DNA of 64,000 nucleotides from Muricea muricata (GCA_963855995.1 OY979722.1:6604001-6668000), one strand, 5' to 3'; shown: positions 51,681 to 63,630, counted from the stretch's first letter. Program-made: numbers and translations. Notes: generated by a model not told the origin, from the sequence alone.

Positions 51681-52277
51681 GTGTATCGTTGTTTTTATTG
51701 TGTCTCGTGTTTTTTTTTTCTCTTCCACGCGTTTCACGTTGTGTGACTCTCTTGTGACTGTGTGATCACGGGATGGAGAGGGTACCGTTTAGGTTCCAGA
51801 TGTGTTGATGTTAGTTATGACCGAGGACAAGCCTGAAGAAGGTTCACATCTTTGGAGCCTAGCTCGATCGCGTCGCGAAGATCGATCGCATCGCCAAATC
51901 TCGTTTGCATCGCCGTGCTACCGTCTCCATCCCTACCGATCGGCAGCGGGCATAATTACTATAAGTTACTACAGAGTTACAGGCGACTTGCCAAGCTAGC
52001 ATAGTTAGAGGTTATCATGACAGTGGTTGAGAATGTAACGATAGCTATACAATGCAGCTATACTCCTCACGAGTCTCTTCAAGAATAAATTGCTAGAATA
52101 TTCTCGGCAATTTCGCTCCTGGGAAAATCTATAAATAAGATTGAGTGAACTGAATGAGAAACTTAAATAGAAAGATGATAATTTTCGAAGAATATCAAAC
52201 AAAGACTGAAAGACGGCGACCGTGGAATAGGCACAGTATTAGAGAGCTGACGCAACTGTAAAAGACGGCGACGCAAA

Positions 52278-52698
52278 TTTCGATTCCGTAGACGGTCGGA
52301 CACCTCCAAGATGGCCGAGCACCTCATTGATCTCGTTTCCAAGCCTATGTGTCTGATAAAACTAATAGATTTTTCTTTTTAAAATTTTAAATGATCCAAT
52401 CCCTGACCAAACCCTAAACCTAATCCATACAAAAATCGTATAAAAGTAAAAAAAGATAAGAAAAAAAGTTTGACGAAATTTAAAAATAAAAAAAACCTCG
52501 GATGGGATTCGAACCCCTGCCAAATCTATTAGAAATCGTACGCCAAGACGACTGAGCTAACAACGAGCTTGCTGGAAACCGTCGAAACAATTTGTATTTT
52601 TCATACAACTTCGTCTAAATGAGTCAGAGCAGGCTGGGAGCGAGATCAATGAGGTGCTCGGCCATCTTGGAGGTGTCCGACCGTCTACGGAATCGAAA
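52278..52698. mobile_element. inverted-repeat element enclosing a tRNA-like sequence
   Basis: 58-bp exact inverted arms (52278-52335 and 52641-52698) containing ACACCTCCAAGATGGCCGAG. Between them lies a tRNA-like segment and CCCTAAACC text. Sequence outside the arms (GACGGCGAC / CGACGTCGC) continues weakly, so the unit may be longer. No target duplication was found. Confidence 0.7.
52496..52572 (-). tRNA. tRNA-like pseudogene or SINE head
   Basis: On the minus strand TTAGCTCAGTCG is a good A-box (D-arm) and GGGGTTCGAATCCC is a strong B-box (T-arm) at the normal spacing. Outer bases CTCG and CGAG can pair, but the rest of the acceptor stem and the D-stem do not close properly, and the anticodon is unclear. 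It is best read as a tRNA-derived pseudogene. Confidence 0.4.
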
Positions 52699-54034
52699 TA
52701 AGCGACGGGGCGACGTCGCGAAGGCTGCTACCAAGGCAATTACATTAATCCATATAATCCTATAGATAATTAAACGCTTAGCGCGCGGAGCGTCACGTTG
52801 ACGACAACGCCAAAAATACATATTTTCAGGTCGAGTAGCTTTCTTGGATTGTTATTTTATGCATACAAAATGTAGCCGACCCTAACCATAACACAAATAA
52901 TTTGCTGGATACAAATATTTTAATAGGTGTATAAAAAAGGAATTTTTAATTAGAAATCAACATATAGAGCACTTTTCTATCCTACACAACTATCCTACAC
53001 TGTAAAATACAGTGTTTAAATACTCTGCCATGAATAAATCCGAACCAAGTTTTCTGAAGGCACCTTTTTTATGCCAAATGAACTTAGAGCGACAACGGAA
53101 CGGCTCTCCCTAGTCCCTTCCCGAGGTAATGGGATATACGCGCCCGCGCCTTTTGTTGTGCTTCGCGCCTCTAGCTGTTTCGCAAGAAAACAGCCTGGAA
53201 AGTTGGAAACATGTGTTGATAAATAATAGTTTCCTATCTTACATGCAAGCTCAGTAGTAAGATCGCAACGTGTAAATTGGTCAACAACTAAAGCTTGATA
53301 GCCGTAAGACACTATAAACGTATATACTGTGAACAAATGATTACGTATTCCGTAAAACTGTTTGAAATAAATAAGATATATATGTTTCAAAATGTCATCT
53401 GCCACCTCAATGCTGTTTTAATCTTTGCCATGGTAATTCATATAATTGTGGCAATAGAAATACCAGCTGGAAAACTTAATCTGAATATTAATCCCCAGCA
53501 ATATCAAACAATTCAAGTTTATATAAAATTTTACTATATATTAAATTTTACTAATTTCTTTAGTAAATAATGGTTTTCAAGCATTCTGATTGGTTGCCTG
53601 ACCAGTAAATACGAGGCATTGTTTACTAGTTGGCATTTTTTCAAAATGGCCGCCAATGAAAGTCTTTTGATGTTTTATACTTTTGCCTAAATTAACAAAT
53701 AGAGAAAAATTGCATCAATACAAAGCTGAAGAATTTAAAAAAACTTTCAGGTTAAACTATTTTAAGGTAATAGATCGTCTGCAAATAATTTATTAGATAC
53801 TTTTTTCCCTATTTAAAAATTACAAATAAACTTCAGTTTTTATTTAGAAATTTTCCGAAGTAAATTGTATTCATAAAAGGAGTGCATTTTATACATGTAT
53901 TACTAAAGAAATAATACTATAAACAATCATTCGTTAGGCTCAGTGATTATGGTGAATATTCACTTAGCTTTCGGCGAATAATTGTTACTTATTAAGTTAT
54001 TTGCTAACGTTTCGTTGCTACATCGCAACATCAT
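52699..54034. other. intergenic, no gene recognised
   Basis: AT-rich, with only small random frames (largest 129 codons on the minus strand at 53016-53405). A palindromic GCTCAGTGATTATGGTGAAT...CACTTAGC block near 53937-53970 resembles one at about 36549-36585. A NCAAAATGGCCGCC block at 53641-53654 is repeat-like. Confidence 0.35.
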
Positions 54035-54945
54035 CTAACGGTCACTTCTCCACTTCTGTATTTCACAAACCACCTCCGCAGGACTCTTTACTAACTTAAA
54101 CAACTTCATACCAATGACATGTAAGAAAGGTCTTCTACACCTGTCTTTGATCTCACTTTAAAACTTAAAACAAGTATTGTCTCGTAACGGTTATCCAATC
54201 TCACTTATTGATAACTGTATTAGGAATTTTCTCGCCAAAATATTTTCGCCTAAACCACCTGTTCATTCCTGCTCTAAAAAGATTCATATTTTTTTGCATT
54301 CCATATACTGGTCAACATGGTTTACAAATACGCACACAACTTTACACATTACATTCATCTGGCTACCCACACATCAGTGGCGGATCCAGCGTAGGTCAAA
54401 ATAAATTATAGCAGCCAATTTTAAATTCAAAATAACTTTATAACAATGTCATTGGTTATGAATTTCCAAAGAATAAAATCTTACCAATGAAATTGCTTTG
54501 AAGGTGTTTTAAAATGTAAATATATCTAAGAATGAGCTGTAGTAATTTATTTTGACCTACGCTAGATCCGCCACTGCCACACATATATATTTGCTTTGTT
54601 TTCCGTCCTACGTGCAGACTGTCTGACTTTATTCCATTCAAGCACCGCATTTCGTTTACAATGAGATCGCATGTTGTTTATAAATATAAGTGTCAATGCT
54701 GTGGCGCATTGTATGTTGGTCAAACACGCCGACATATACACATGCGAATCTCAGAACATATGGGAGTTTCGTCCAAAACTGGAAATAGGCTTTCAGTCTC
54801 GAATGTCGGCTGTACTGACTCACCATCATCTCTCTGGACATAACATTTCTGACTCTGACCATAATATACAAACGTCAGGCAACTCTAAGTTTGTGATCTT
54901 GAAATCTCCTCATTTAGAGATAGAGATTGGGCAAATACCAAAATA
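54035..54945 (+). mobile_element. Penelope-like element fragment with GIY-YIG domain
   Basis: In shifting frames the plus strand reads GLFTNLNNFIPMTCKKGLLH, LSRNGYPISLIDNCIRNF, IPYTGQHGLQIRTQL and, after a 201-bp MITE plus duplication, SDFIPFKHRISFTMRSHVVY with KCQCCGALYVGQTRRHIHMR. The last block is a GIY-YIG endonuclease start with its Cys-rich lead (CQCCG). This order (tail of reverse transcriptase, then GIY-YIG) is typical of Penelope-like elements. Frameshifts make it dead. Confidence 0.75.
54375..54575. mobile_element. hAT-type MITE inside the Penelope-like fragment
   Basis: 201 bp; inverted ends CAGTGGCGGATCCAGCGTAG and its mirror with one mismatch. CCACACAT flanks it exactly at 54367-54374 and 54576-54583. 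The 8-bp duplication and CAGTGGCGGAT start fit hAT. It is younger than the element it interrupts. Confidence 0.88.
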
Positions 54946-55600
54946 AAATTTGAGCAGATCTTTAACCAAGGAAAAAAGATCTTGCACCAGAAAACTACAT
55001 GAAAAATATATCCTCCGCAGAAAAAATTGCATGCACAAAAAAATCCCCCCCCCCTCAAAAATCTAATATCCACCCCTAATAATACTCCCTCTAATGCCAT
55101 GCCACTAAATCTATTTTAATCGCTAATCCTACTCGAACTTGGCCCACCACATTGATATACCGATAAAATCTAATGAATCAACAGGGGCGGATCTAGGATT
55201 TTTCGTACGTTCTATGATGTCATTGATGACGTATTGCGTGACGTGATCAGTGACATGTACACATTTTTCGTAGAAGTATGCCTTATGGCATAAAACTAAA
55301 GTACTGTTTAATATACGAACAGGAGTGCTTTATCGGATTTAAAACGCGAGGCGAAGCCGAGCGGTTTATATCCGATCAAGCACGAATTGCGAGTATTTTA
55401 AATAGCTTCAAAAACGATCCATTTTATACCCATCTTGTCAGTTTGTTTGCGAAAGAATTTTCAATATAAATGTTGTATAAGCCGAGAAATTTGAGGCAAA
55501 AGTTTTGTGAAAATACACATGTGCTTTTATCACATTTAAAGACACTGTCACGGTGGTGATTTCCTTTGTGTTTTGCTCATGAATTATTAATGAGTTTTTG
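54946..55600. other. repeat-rich intergenic stretch
   Basis: Contains a C9 run and a CAGGGGCGGATCTAGGATTT block (about 55181-55200) that looks like one end of another hAT MITE, without a visible partner. At 55360-55560 lies the repeat family shared with 51043-51330. No gene recognised. Confidence 0.35.
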
Positions 55601-56145
55601 AAATGTAAATTAAAGGAAATGGCAACAAAAATTTTTGTCGTCTTATTTGAAAGAGACTTCAAAACAATATATAGAAGTCTATTACAGAATTTTTTTACCT
55701 GACTTATTTGGTGAGATATTTTGACTTGAAATCTTTAGTTGTCCGCCATCTTGGATATTTTTAGATATGCATGATACGTCACAACTTGGGTCACGCAATT
55801 TTTTTTTTGGACACAATGATTAATCTTCTCCAATAACCACACACATGGTAAGTGTTTCGGATTTTAGCACGGACTGAAAAGGTTTCACAAATATTTTATT
55901 GGTGGTCGGTATTCAGGAGAAGCTTTGAATCGCTTATCCCTGTTGTGACGTCACCAAAACATTGTTAATGAGGTTAAAAATTAATCCAAGATGGCGTACA
56001 GTTCGATTATTTAGGTGACAATATCTCCCGAAGTAAAACAGATATAAAAATTTTGTAACAGACTTCTATGTATTATTTTGGAGTCTCTTTCAACTGAAAC
56101 AATTAAAAATTTTGTTGCCATTTTCCTTTAAAATGTAATTAAACA
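55601..56145. mobile_element. foldback MITE with about 155-bp arms
   Basis: 55601-55758 is mirrored by 55984-56145 with moderate divergence; landmarks are AAATGGCAACAAAA, GAAAGAGAC, ATAGAAGTCT and CGCCATCTTGG. The centre is about 225 bp. No coding. Confidence 0.65.
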
Positions 56146-56229
56146 ACGTCCAGAATGTAATAGACTGTTTCGCCCTAAATCAGGGCTCATCAGCATGCCT
56201 AGGAAACACATTTAAACTGTGATCCGACC

Positions 56230-56520
56230 ATCCGACATGGACAGCCCTTTCAGAGGACAGATCCTGCTTCATTATAAGCTTGTCCTCTACAATCACCAAC
56301 AGGTAAATTTAGTTCCTGCATGCTAATGGTTTGATCCTCAATTTTTAACATGTCAATAAAGTTAACTACATGAGTAGTAGAGTAGCCACAAATCTTATGA
56401 TGGTACTGAGAGTCATCACCATATCCGCTCAAAGCCATACCTCCACAACCACAAAGAATCACAGTGTCAACAATAGATGTCAGTTTTTTTATACGCCATG
56501 TACAATGTCGAATCAATGTG
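56230..56520 (-). pseudogene. hAT transposase fragment (ZMYM1-like)
   Basis: The minus-strand frame reads VVNFIDMLKIEDQTISMQEL then LPVGDCRGQAYNEAG. CRGQ-YD-A is the conserved block around the second catalytic Asp of hAT/ZMYM1-like transposases; here the Asp position reads Asn-Glu, so catalysis would be lost. Text upstream and downstream is not recognisable. It is a short relic. Confidence 0.5.
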
Positions 56521-57320
56521 TCGAATAGATAGTAAGTAAATACACATAACTAGAATAAAACAATACAAACATAGTGAAATTCATTGCTAATTTACATACA
56601 ATAAACATGAACAGTTCTTTGAGTGCTGTGAAATTCAGTGAATAATTTGTCCATGCAGTGAAGTCTAGTTTTTTGCCATGCTACCCGCGCAATTTAACAT
56701 TTTGACGACATTTTCAGGCGGAAGTTTTAAACCCTGGTAAAAGTAAAATCTCAGGGTATGCCCAGGGTCAAGGTTTCAATTGACTAGTGCATTAGCATTG
56801 GTTAAACTATCATATTTATTTGTAAACATTTTTAACCTTAAACGTCGAAGTTTTCCTTGTATGCATGTGATCGTGTAACCACGATCGAGTTTTGGGCGCG
56901 CGGAAGTCGCTTCGTCACGCTTAGCTTGTTTTTCGTTCAAACTCATCTGATGATCATCTCAATAAATTTCCCGTAATGCTGTTACAACTATTCTCCACAC
57001 TAAAATAACCTTCACTATCTTAAATCTAAATTGTTTGAGTGCTACCATTTACCTTGTGTTTGGATAATATTTTGGCACAACTATTTTGCTGAAAATAAAA
57101 CGCAAAATAATTATTACCTAACATCCATTTGCTCACATACATGGAAGTTCAATGCGCGTATTCCGCGTAACGTCAGTGACTTGATATTAGCGATATTCAT
57201 TATTAATAATTAGAAGGGGTTTTTTTAAACCTCGATATTTTACACACAAAACATATCGTTAATTACACTGGTAAAAGCCCGGGCTTATTCAACCTTACAC
57301 TATTATAGCCTCACTCATAT

Positions 57321-59012
57321 TTAAACAAAGATTACTGGAATTAGGTCGTGTCCAGTCTCAACACAAGGGAAATGTGCCCGTGACTTATAAAAGCACTCAC
57401 GGCAAACATTAACCCCGCAGGTTCTACAACAGTAAGCAGGCGATATCTTAAGACAAATGGCACAGAGTACACCCAAGGATGTTTCGACAATCATAGGTTC
57501 TTGGGTAAGCTTTTCATTAGCAATTCCTTCCTGAGTAATGGCCGACGCTGGACTGCTATACGTTGTACTCCTTCTTTCCAAAATTTTATAAACTTCTTCT
57601 TTTGGAACAACATCCGCACGTCCTCCTCGCGCAACTACCTGTGCAGTTTGCGACAAGTTACGTAAATATTTATTTTCCAATTTTTCGTAGTCACCACTGT
57701 CCCCAATTGCACGTGAATGGGACTCTGGAACTTTTTTACCAATGTCTTCTGATGCAGAGTGATCATCTTCGCCATATAGGTTAACATCGGGGATATCTAC
57801 TGCAGGTAGTGAGGATAAACTGCTTTCTAATTGCATGGCACGTTGTATATTGTTCCAATTACGCTCACGTAGGTTCATGCTAAACTGGCTACTAGTTGGT
57901 TTATCTATACGACGACCATTTTCATCACACCGAAAATGATGACCAATGGTGAACCAGTCCGGTCTATTTTCCCCTGGCATATCAGTGCTTATGGAAGACA
58001 CAGACTGATTTGCTATCTCTGTGATTAACTTATTTTTTTCAAGCCATTCGCGTATGTCAAGCATACTGCCAGTAGTGTTTAACCAGGCTTCCATGATTTC
58101 TTCCATTGAATATTCAGCAGTCAGATGTTGAGTATTTCGGAGAACATGTAACTGGGTATGAGCTAAGTACAGTTCAAATCCAATGACCAACACCCGGTTC
58201 TCATCAACGGGTGTTTGTAACGTCAATGTGTCAGGCGAAGTTTTTTCATATCCGATAAGTCCAAAAATCGTGGACACTAATTTCAATGGCAGCCATTGTT
58301 CAAAATTGTACTTGAAAAATCCAGTATATACCTAACATGTAAAAGCAAATATTGCGAACATGATTATGTATACTGTATATTGTTATACATAGGGCGGGGC
58401 AATATAAGATTAATCGCTTGAGGACATTTGTGATATCATCCTGAAAGCAAATAATATTGACATTGCCTCATACCGATGATAACTAGCTGCTCATACCCGA
58501 GCTAACGGCGCGAAGGGTGCAACTATTTACAATCGTGATCAAGAAAGCTGGCAGGCTACACGTATACATAATTCACCAGTGTCGACAAATGATTAATTGA
58601 ACAATTTTTTGTCACCAAGAACCAATTAAAAACAAAAAGGAAAAAAATAACAGTTACATATGGAAATAAAAACAGTATACAACGTACATGAACAACAAAA
58701 ATTAAACGTTACCTTTATTGTATGCAGCTCCTTACACCAGGGCTTTGCCAAAATATTTGCAGCAAATTTTTCAAAAATTTGAAAAATTTTTATAAGATGC
58801 TTAATTTCTGTCTCTTTTCTTCTTTTCCCTTCGAGTTTTGCTTTTTGAAGGAAGTTTTCCTGTACATCATGTAAGGGCAGCACTCTAAAACAACACGACG
58901 CCTTATTTTTTTCAAGGTAACGTAGACATCTTGTACTAAACGACTCTATGTCCAACGAACCCAAGGTGATATATTGGTAATCTGCTTTCAGTTTATCACG
59001 ATCTTCAGCCAT
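57321..59012 (-). CDS. SPATA2: spermatogenesis-associated protein 2 (CYLD-LUBAC bridge)
   Basis: Join on the minus strand 59012-58713 and 58331-57321, phase 0, 436 aa. The ATG at 59012 follows a CTCTTCAG acceptor at about 59034, so a 5' UTR exon lies upstream. Residues about 15-170 form a PUB-type domain: LAKPWCKELHTIK then VYTGFFKYNF match SPATA2 around its intron, followed by IFGLIGYE and VIGFELYLAHTQLHVLR. DVNLYGEDD (282-290) matches the SPATA2 PUB-interacting motif (DVDLY in human). The end has CAICLKISPAYCCRTCGVNV (from Cys390) plus CRECF and a final Cys and His, a treble-clef-like zinc finger as in SPATA2. In vertebrates the protein links CYLD to the HOIP subunit of LUBAC and tunes TNF signalling; here that is inference. 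The Drosophila relative is tamo. Confidence 0.88.
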
Positions 59013-59168
59013 TTTGTTATCGATTTGTCTGAAGAGACAGAAAAAGAACAAAATCAAACTTTATGAAAAACTATCGACAGCACAAACTGCATTCAAACCG
59101 GCATACTCTATTTACCTATCCAGGATTCGTTAAAAACGCCAATCGTAATGGAAAAACTATACAGTTAA

Positions 59169-59320
59169 GACTGAGACAGAACGGACGCGATTTTACAGCG
59201 CGAGGTGAATTTTCGATTTTCAACGTCCTTTAACTTGATGTTTTGGTTGATGGTTTCATTTGCTTTTAAAAATCGAAAAATCGCTTTGCGTTGGCAAATC
59301 GCGTCCGGTCTGTGCGAGAC
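59169..59320. mobile_element. MITE of the GAGACAG family, copy 2 (short)
   Basis: Inverted ends GACTGAGACAGAACGGACGC and GCGTCCGGTCTGTGCGAGAC between TTAA at 59165-59168 and 59321-59324. It is about 150 bp and lacks the middle part present in copies 1 and 3. It lies upstream of SPATA2. Confidence 0.75.
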
Positions 59321-59324
59321 TTAA

Positions 59325-59556
59325 GGCCGAGACAGACAGGACGCAATTTGACAGCGCGAAGCGCGAATTTTCGATTTTCAACGTCCTTTAACTTTAATCC
59401 TTCTCTATTTTTCTCCAATCTTCGGAAGGACTTCAGCAATTTAGGGTATTTGGTGTCAGGTGTCTAGCCAAATTTCAATTCGTTGATGGTTTTATTTGCT
59501 TTTAAAATTCGAAAAATCGCGTCGCGTTAGCAAATCGCGTGCTGACTGTGTGGGCT
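59325..59556. mobile_element. MITE of the GAGACAG family, copy 3
   Basis: Inverted ends GGCCGAGACAGACAGGACGC and GCGTGCTGACTGTGTGGGCT, between TTAA at 59321-59324 (shared with copy 2) and 59557-59560. The TTAA target is that of piggyBac-type elements. It closely matches the copy at 29724-29951, including CTCCAATCTTCGGAAGGACT. Confidence 0.75.
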
Positions 59557-60338
59557 TTAAATCTGCAGCACAAGATAGCAATACTGCTGATAACGCTTGA
59601 GTGGAAATGCATTACATACATTTGTCATCGGTTTGATTTCGTTACGTGGTTTGATCTCATTTATGTTACGGTCCCAACTGTTTTCAACAGGAAAATGAAG
59701 CTGATGGATTTGAATTCGTGCGAAGCAAAATGCTGGGTGTAAAATTTTTCATAGTAATATATTAGACAAATGAGAACCGCTGTTATTACTGACACATTGG
59801 CAAACCGTGACATTATCCACTTATTCTCACTCCGGTTTTTGATCGGCGATCAGCCGGCATACAATTTTCACTATTTTGTTTCGTTCTAATATTTTCGGAG
59901 AAAATATTTCTTTTGTAAATGTCAAGTAAGCCCTGCCGAAAATAATCAGCAATTTCTGGACGAGGTTGAGTTTAATAATTGATCAGCGAGCTACCGACAA
60001 ATCACAATATTTTGCGAGAACTGAGCTCAGTAATTCTATTGTCATTCTCTTATAAAGCTTCTTATAAGACTTGTAACTAGAAACAACACGCTTTTCACAC
60101 AATGCGCATGCTCAGAGTATTATTTGTAGCTCAGCAATGTTTTATTGTATTCAGCAAATGCGCATGCTCGAATTATTACTTGCACCCAGTTACTTGTAGG
60201 TAAATTTGACCAATCAGAATTAAGAATGCATGTAAAGAGATTGATAAACTAATTATATAATATCAATTGCGTCACCAGGCTTGCATGTCAATTTGTCTTA
60301 TATTGTTTGCTGCGACAACACAAAGTTGCAGGTGAGTT

Positions 60339-62005
60339 AAAATTTTAATTGGAAATATTAGCGATACAAAAGTTTAAAGTCGACGTGCCGATGCCATCTT
60401 AACATCATTCTCAAGACTATGAATTAAACTTTATAGCTAGTACAATTTAATAGATGTTAGAAGTAGAGTAAATCACAATATGAATTTTTAAAAAGCTATA
60501 CTAAAAGCTGTTTTCCAGTTACGCGTTTTACACACGTACGTACACGGATGTGAAAGTCCAAATCAATATCAATGTTTTATTTGAAATGAACAAATGTTTT
60601 GATGGAGAGAACTCAGCATTCGCTACGAGTTACCATAATTAAGTGATTCTGTTTGTCAAATACAAACTACTTAGAAGAGTTTAAGCTTTTATCTATTTGT
60701 TAAATAAAAACTGCTTAGAAAAGTTTAAACTTTTACGTGCGTGCAATCACGTACGTGTAAAAACCGGATAACAGCAAAGCAGCCTTAAGAGTTAATGAGG
60801 CACGCTTTGAGATTTTGGTCAAACCACTGATCAAAAACAAGCATATAATGACGTTGCCAAATTTGTCGATGATACCAGACGAAAGCAATGGGGTACAGCA
60901 GACATCTTATTAGTATCCTATGACGTAACTGCCTTGTTCACCAACGTTCCCGTTGACGAGACGATTAGTTATATTGTAGAGAAGGCTTTCAAAAATGATT
61001 GGTTTAACGAGGTCTACAATCTTAATTTGTTAAGAGAACAACTGGTTGAGCTGCTGGAAATAGCAACAAAGGATCAACTTTCCCAATTCGACGGGCAATT
61101 AGCCCTGCCGTAAAATTTCCCTTGGGTCCCCTTCTGGCTAATACTATGATTTGCGCGATAGAAAAGCAGGGCAACATGTCAGAGAGTTACAACCGTTACG
61201 TTGATGATACACTGCGTGCTGTTGCTAAGATGGATGAGGCACACAATTTTCACAATACCCTAAACAACGCATATCTATCCCTTTCATTTACCATGGAAGT
61301 TCAGAATGAAAATGGTCAACTTCTTTTCCTTGGCACGATGATGAAAAAAGAAGAAAACCTTAAGACAACGAGCGTTTACAAAAAGCCAACAAACTCTGGT
61401 CCCCTTCTTCATTATCAAAGTCACGTTGACAATCGTTAAAAAAAAAGAGTTGATCAAGACAATGCTACAAGACAAGTCGCTTTCATCATCGTGCAAATTA
61501 TTTAAAGAAGAATGTGAAAGAAAGATTAAATCGGAATTGAAAGTACGAGAAAGGAAGCTCTGTTTAATTGTGACCAGTGCGAAGCTGGCTATGTTGGGTA
61601 TACAGCTCGACATCTATATCAACGAACTGAGGAGCACAAGACATCTGCCGTAGGAAAGCACTTCAGGGAGATACATAGAATAAATCCTAAGTAAGAATTT
61701 CTCGGTTCTCTGCAAATTTAAAAACATGTTTGACTGTTTAGTGATCAAACAAAACAAAACAAACCTAAATTAAACGAACAGTGTGACGCAATTAAGTCCA
61801 AACTATTTTAGCATACCTCATTAACTTTTACTGTTAGCATAGCTTTTTAAAAATTCATATTGTAATTGACTCTATTTATGACATCCATTTAAATTGTACT
61901 AACGATCATTTTAATTCATAATCTTGAGAATGATGTTAAGATGGCACTGAAACGTCGACTTTTAACTTTTGTATAGCTAACATTTCCAATTAAACTTATA
62001 AAAAA
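60339..62005 (+). mobile_element. Penelope-like element with inverted terminal repeats, decayed
   Basis: The core reads SYDVTALFTNVPVDETI (60928-) then, after an internal deletion with a stop near 61110, FPLGPLLANTMICAIEKQ, NRYVDDTLRAV (YVDD active site near 61197-61210), LLFLGTMMKK and VYKKPTNSG, then a frameshift and a GIY-YIG part (CEAGYVGYTARHLYQRTEEH, about 61580-61645) and VGKHFREIH. Reverse transcriptase plus C-terminal GIY-YIG defines Penelope-like elements. About 90 bp at 60339-60430 is mirrored at 61918-62005 (shared AATTGGAAATRTTAGC and GCCATCTTAACATCATTCTC), giving inverted flanking repeats. Confidence 0.8.
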
Positions 62006-63239
62006 AGACTTTTTATTAGTTAGTAAATTAAAACTTAAGCAAAAAATTTAATTAAAAGAATTATCTCTAAGGAAAAGTCCCTAGTATTGCTCTGTCTCTC
62101 CACATGATTCATACATGCTTTAAGCTTAATTCCATGGAGAATATGGTAATATATTACCTTATATCTAAACCACACACACCCAATAATTTACTTTAAGCAA
62201 TGCCACAAATAAAAGAGTTCGAACAGCAGAATATCAGGGACAACAAAATATTTGTTTGAAATATTTATTTGCATGCTTTAATTGAATCATGTCGTCATGG
62301 ACAGTTGATGCAGAGGCAAGTACTGAAGCCTAAAATAGCAAAATGCTAGGCATGTAAAAAGCTATAGTCACGGACGCTTGTACATACGATCAAAATCCCA
62401 TTATTTGTCATTCCAGTGAAGTATACTTCATGTACTTCATGTATATTTGATTCGAAAAGAAACTTGTCATGCAGAACATGAATAAACACCCATGTTAATG
62501 TTCTAGCTACTGCCTGAACAAGTGATGCATCATACCTCAGAATTTTTATATATGTTATTGAATTCTACAGTGTGATAGTATTTGACTGTACAGAATCTGA
62601 CCATTGTCAGCTCTACTGTATGAAGTTACACATCTGGCATTCCTAATGCATAATGTTTGCAGTGACTAGAGAGCTGCATTAGTTCTCCTCATTAACTGCC
62701 TCAAACAATGTAGGGCAGCCCAATGCCTTTTTACAGAGGCTTGCATGCTATTTATACACATTGAAATTGGCAAGTATGTAGCTCAAAAACAAATCTGAAA
62801 TTAGTATAAGAAAATTGATATCAGCACAATGACAGTGACTTTTAATCTTTAACAAATAGAATCAACGCAAAATGTGTCAGCACATTCAAATAACTACAAA
62901 CAAAGTAGTACAGACTATACAGTATCCACATTATCCATTTGCAGAGGAAGACTATTCAAAAGCTACAAATATCAAATCATGGACCTAAGGCTTCGCTTAT
63001 TATTTTATATAACTGGCAATAAATTATTTACATTTTGGGGTCAAACAGTCTTAAAAGGAGATTCTCTATGTTTTAATGTTTCAAGCTTTAATTTCACACA
63101 ACTTACTGAAGTTTGCCCTTGTGGAAATGAATTTGACAACTGAGAGTTTTAATGTGCCCACTGGGATCAATGCCAGTTACAAAGTTTAAAATCTCTGTAC
63201 TAAATTAGGTTTACACATAATGTGAAGAGTGATCAATGT
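62006..63239. other. no gene recognised
   Basis: AT-rich sequence. The open frame at 62874-63143 (89 codons) matches nothing I know and has no splice support. Confidence 0.35.
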
Positions 63240-63254
63240 CAACTTTTGGCATTA

Positions 63255-63630
63255 GCAGATGAACTGAACTTCAACCTGCATAGACTGAAAGCAGTCCCTA
63301 AAGGAAAGGAGTTGATGAAAGGAGGTACTGCAGACATCACAAGAAGAAATATGTGTTGCCTACACAACGCAAAACTCTCATTGTTTTGAAATTGATGTGT
63401 CTACCTATCAAACCTGAAACATAATAGTACGGTACAAATCCCTTTCTTTTAGAGACTGCTTGTATTCTTGTATTACCTACATGATTTTTTGGACAGACAC
63501 ATCGATTTCGACGGATGAGAATTTTGCCTTATGCAGGCAACACACATTTCTTCCTGAGTTGTCTGCAGCCCCTCCTTTTATCAACTCATTTCTTTAGGGA
63601 CTACTCACAGTCTACAACCTGCATAACTCT
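63255..63630. repeat. inverted repeat, about 105-bp arms
   Basis: 63280-63380 is mirrored at 63525-63625 with scattered mismatches; landmarks are AGTCCCTAAAG, GAGTTGAT-AAAGGAGG, CTGCAGACA and TGTGTTGCCT. The centre is about 145 bp. It is MITE-like, but clear ends and target duplication were not found. Confidence 0.65.

Noticed and set aside
53016..53405. 129-codon minus-strand frame
   Set aside because: It has no family resemblance, biased composition or splice partners that would support a gene.
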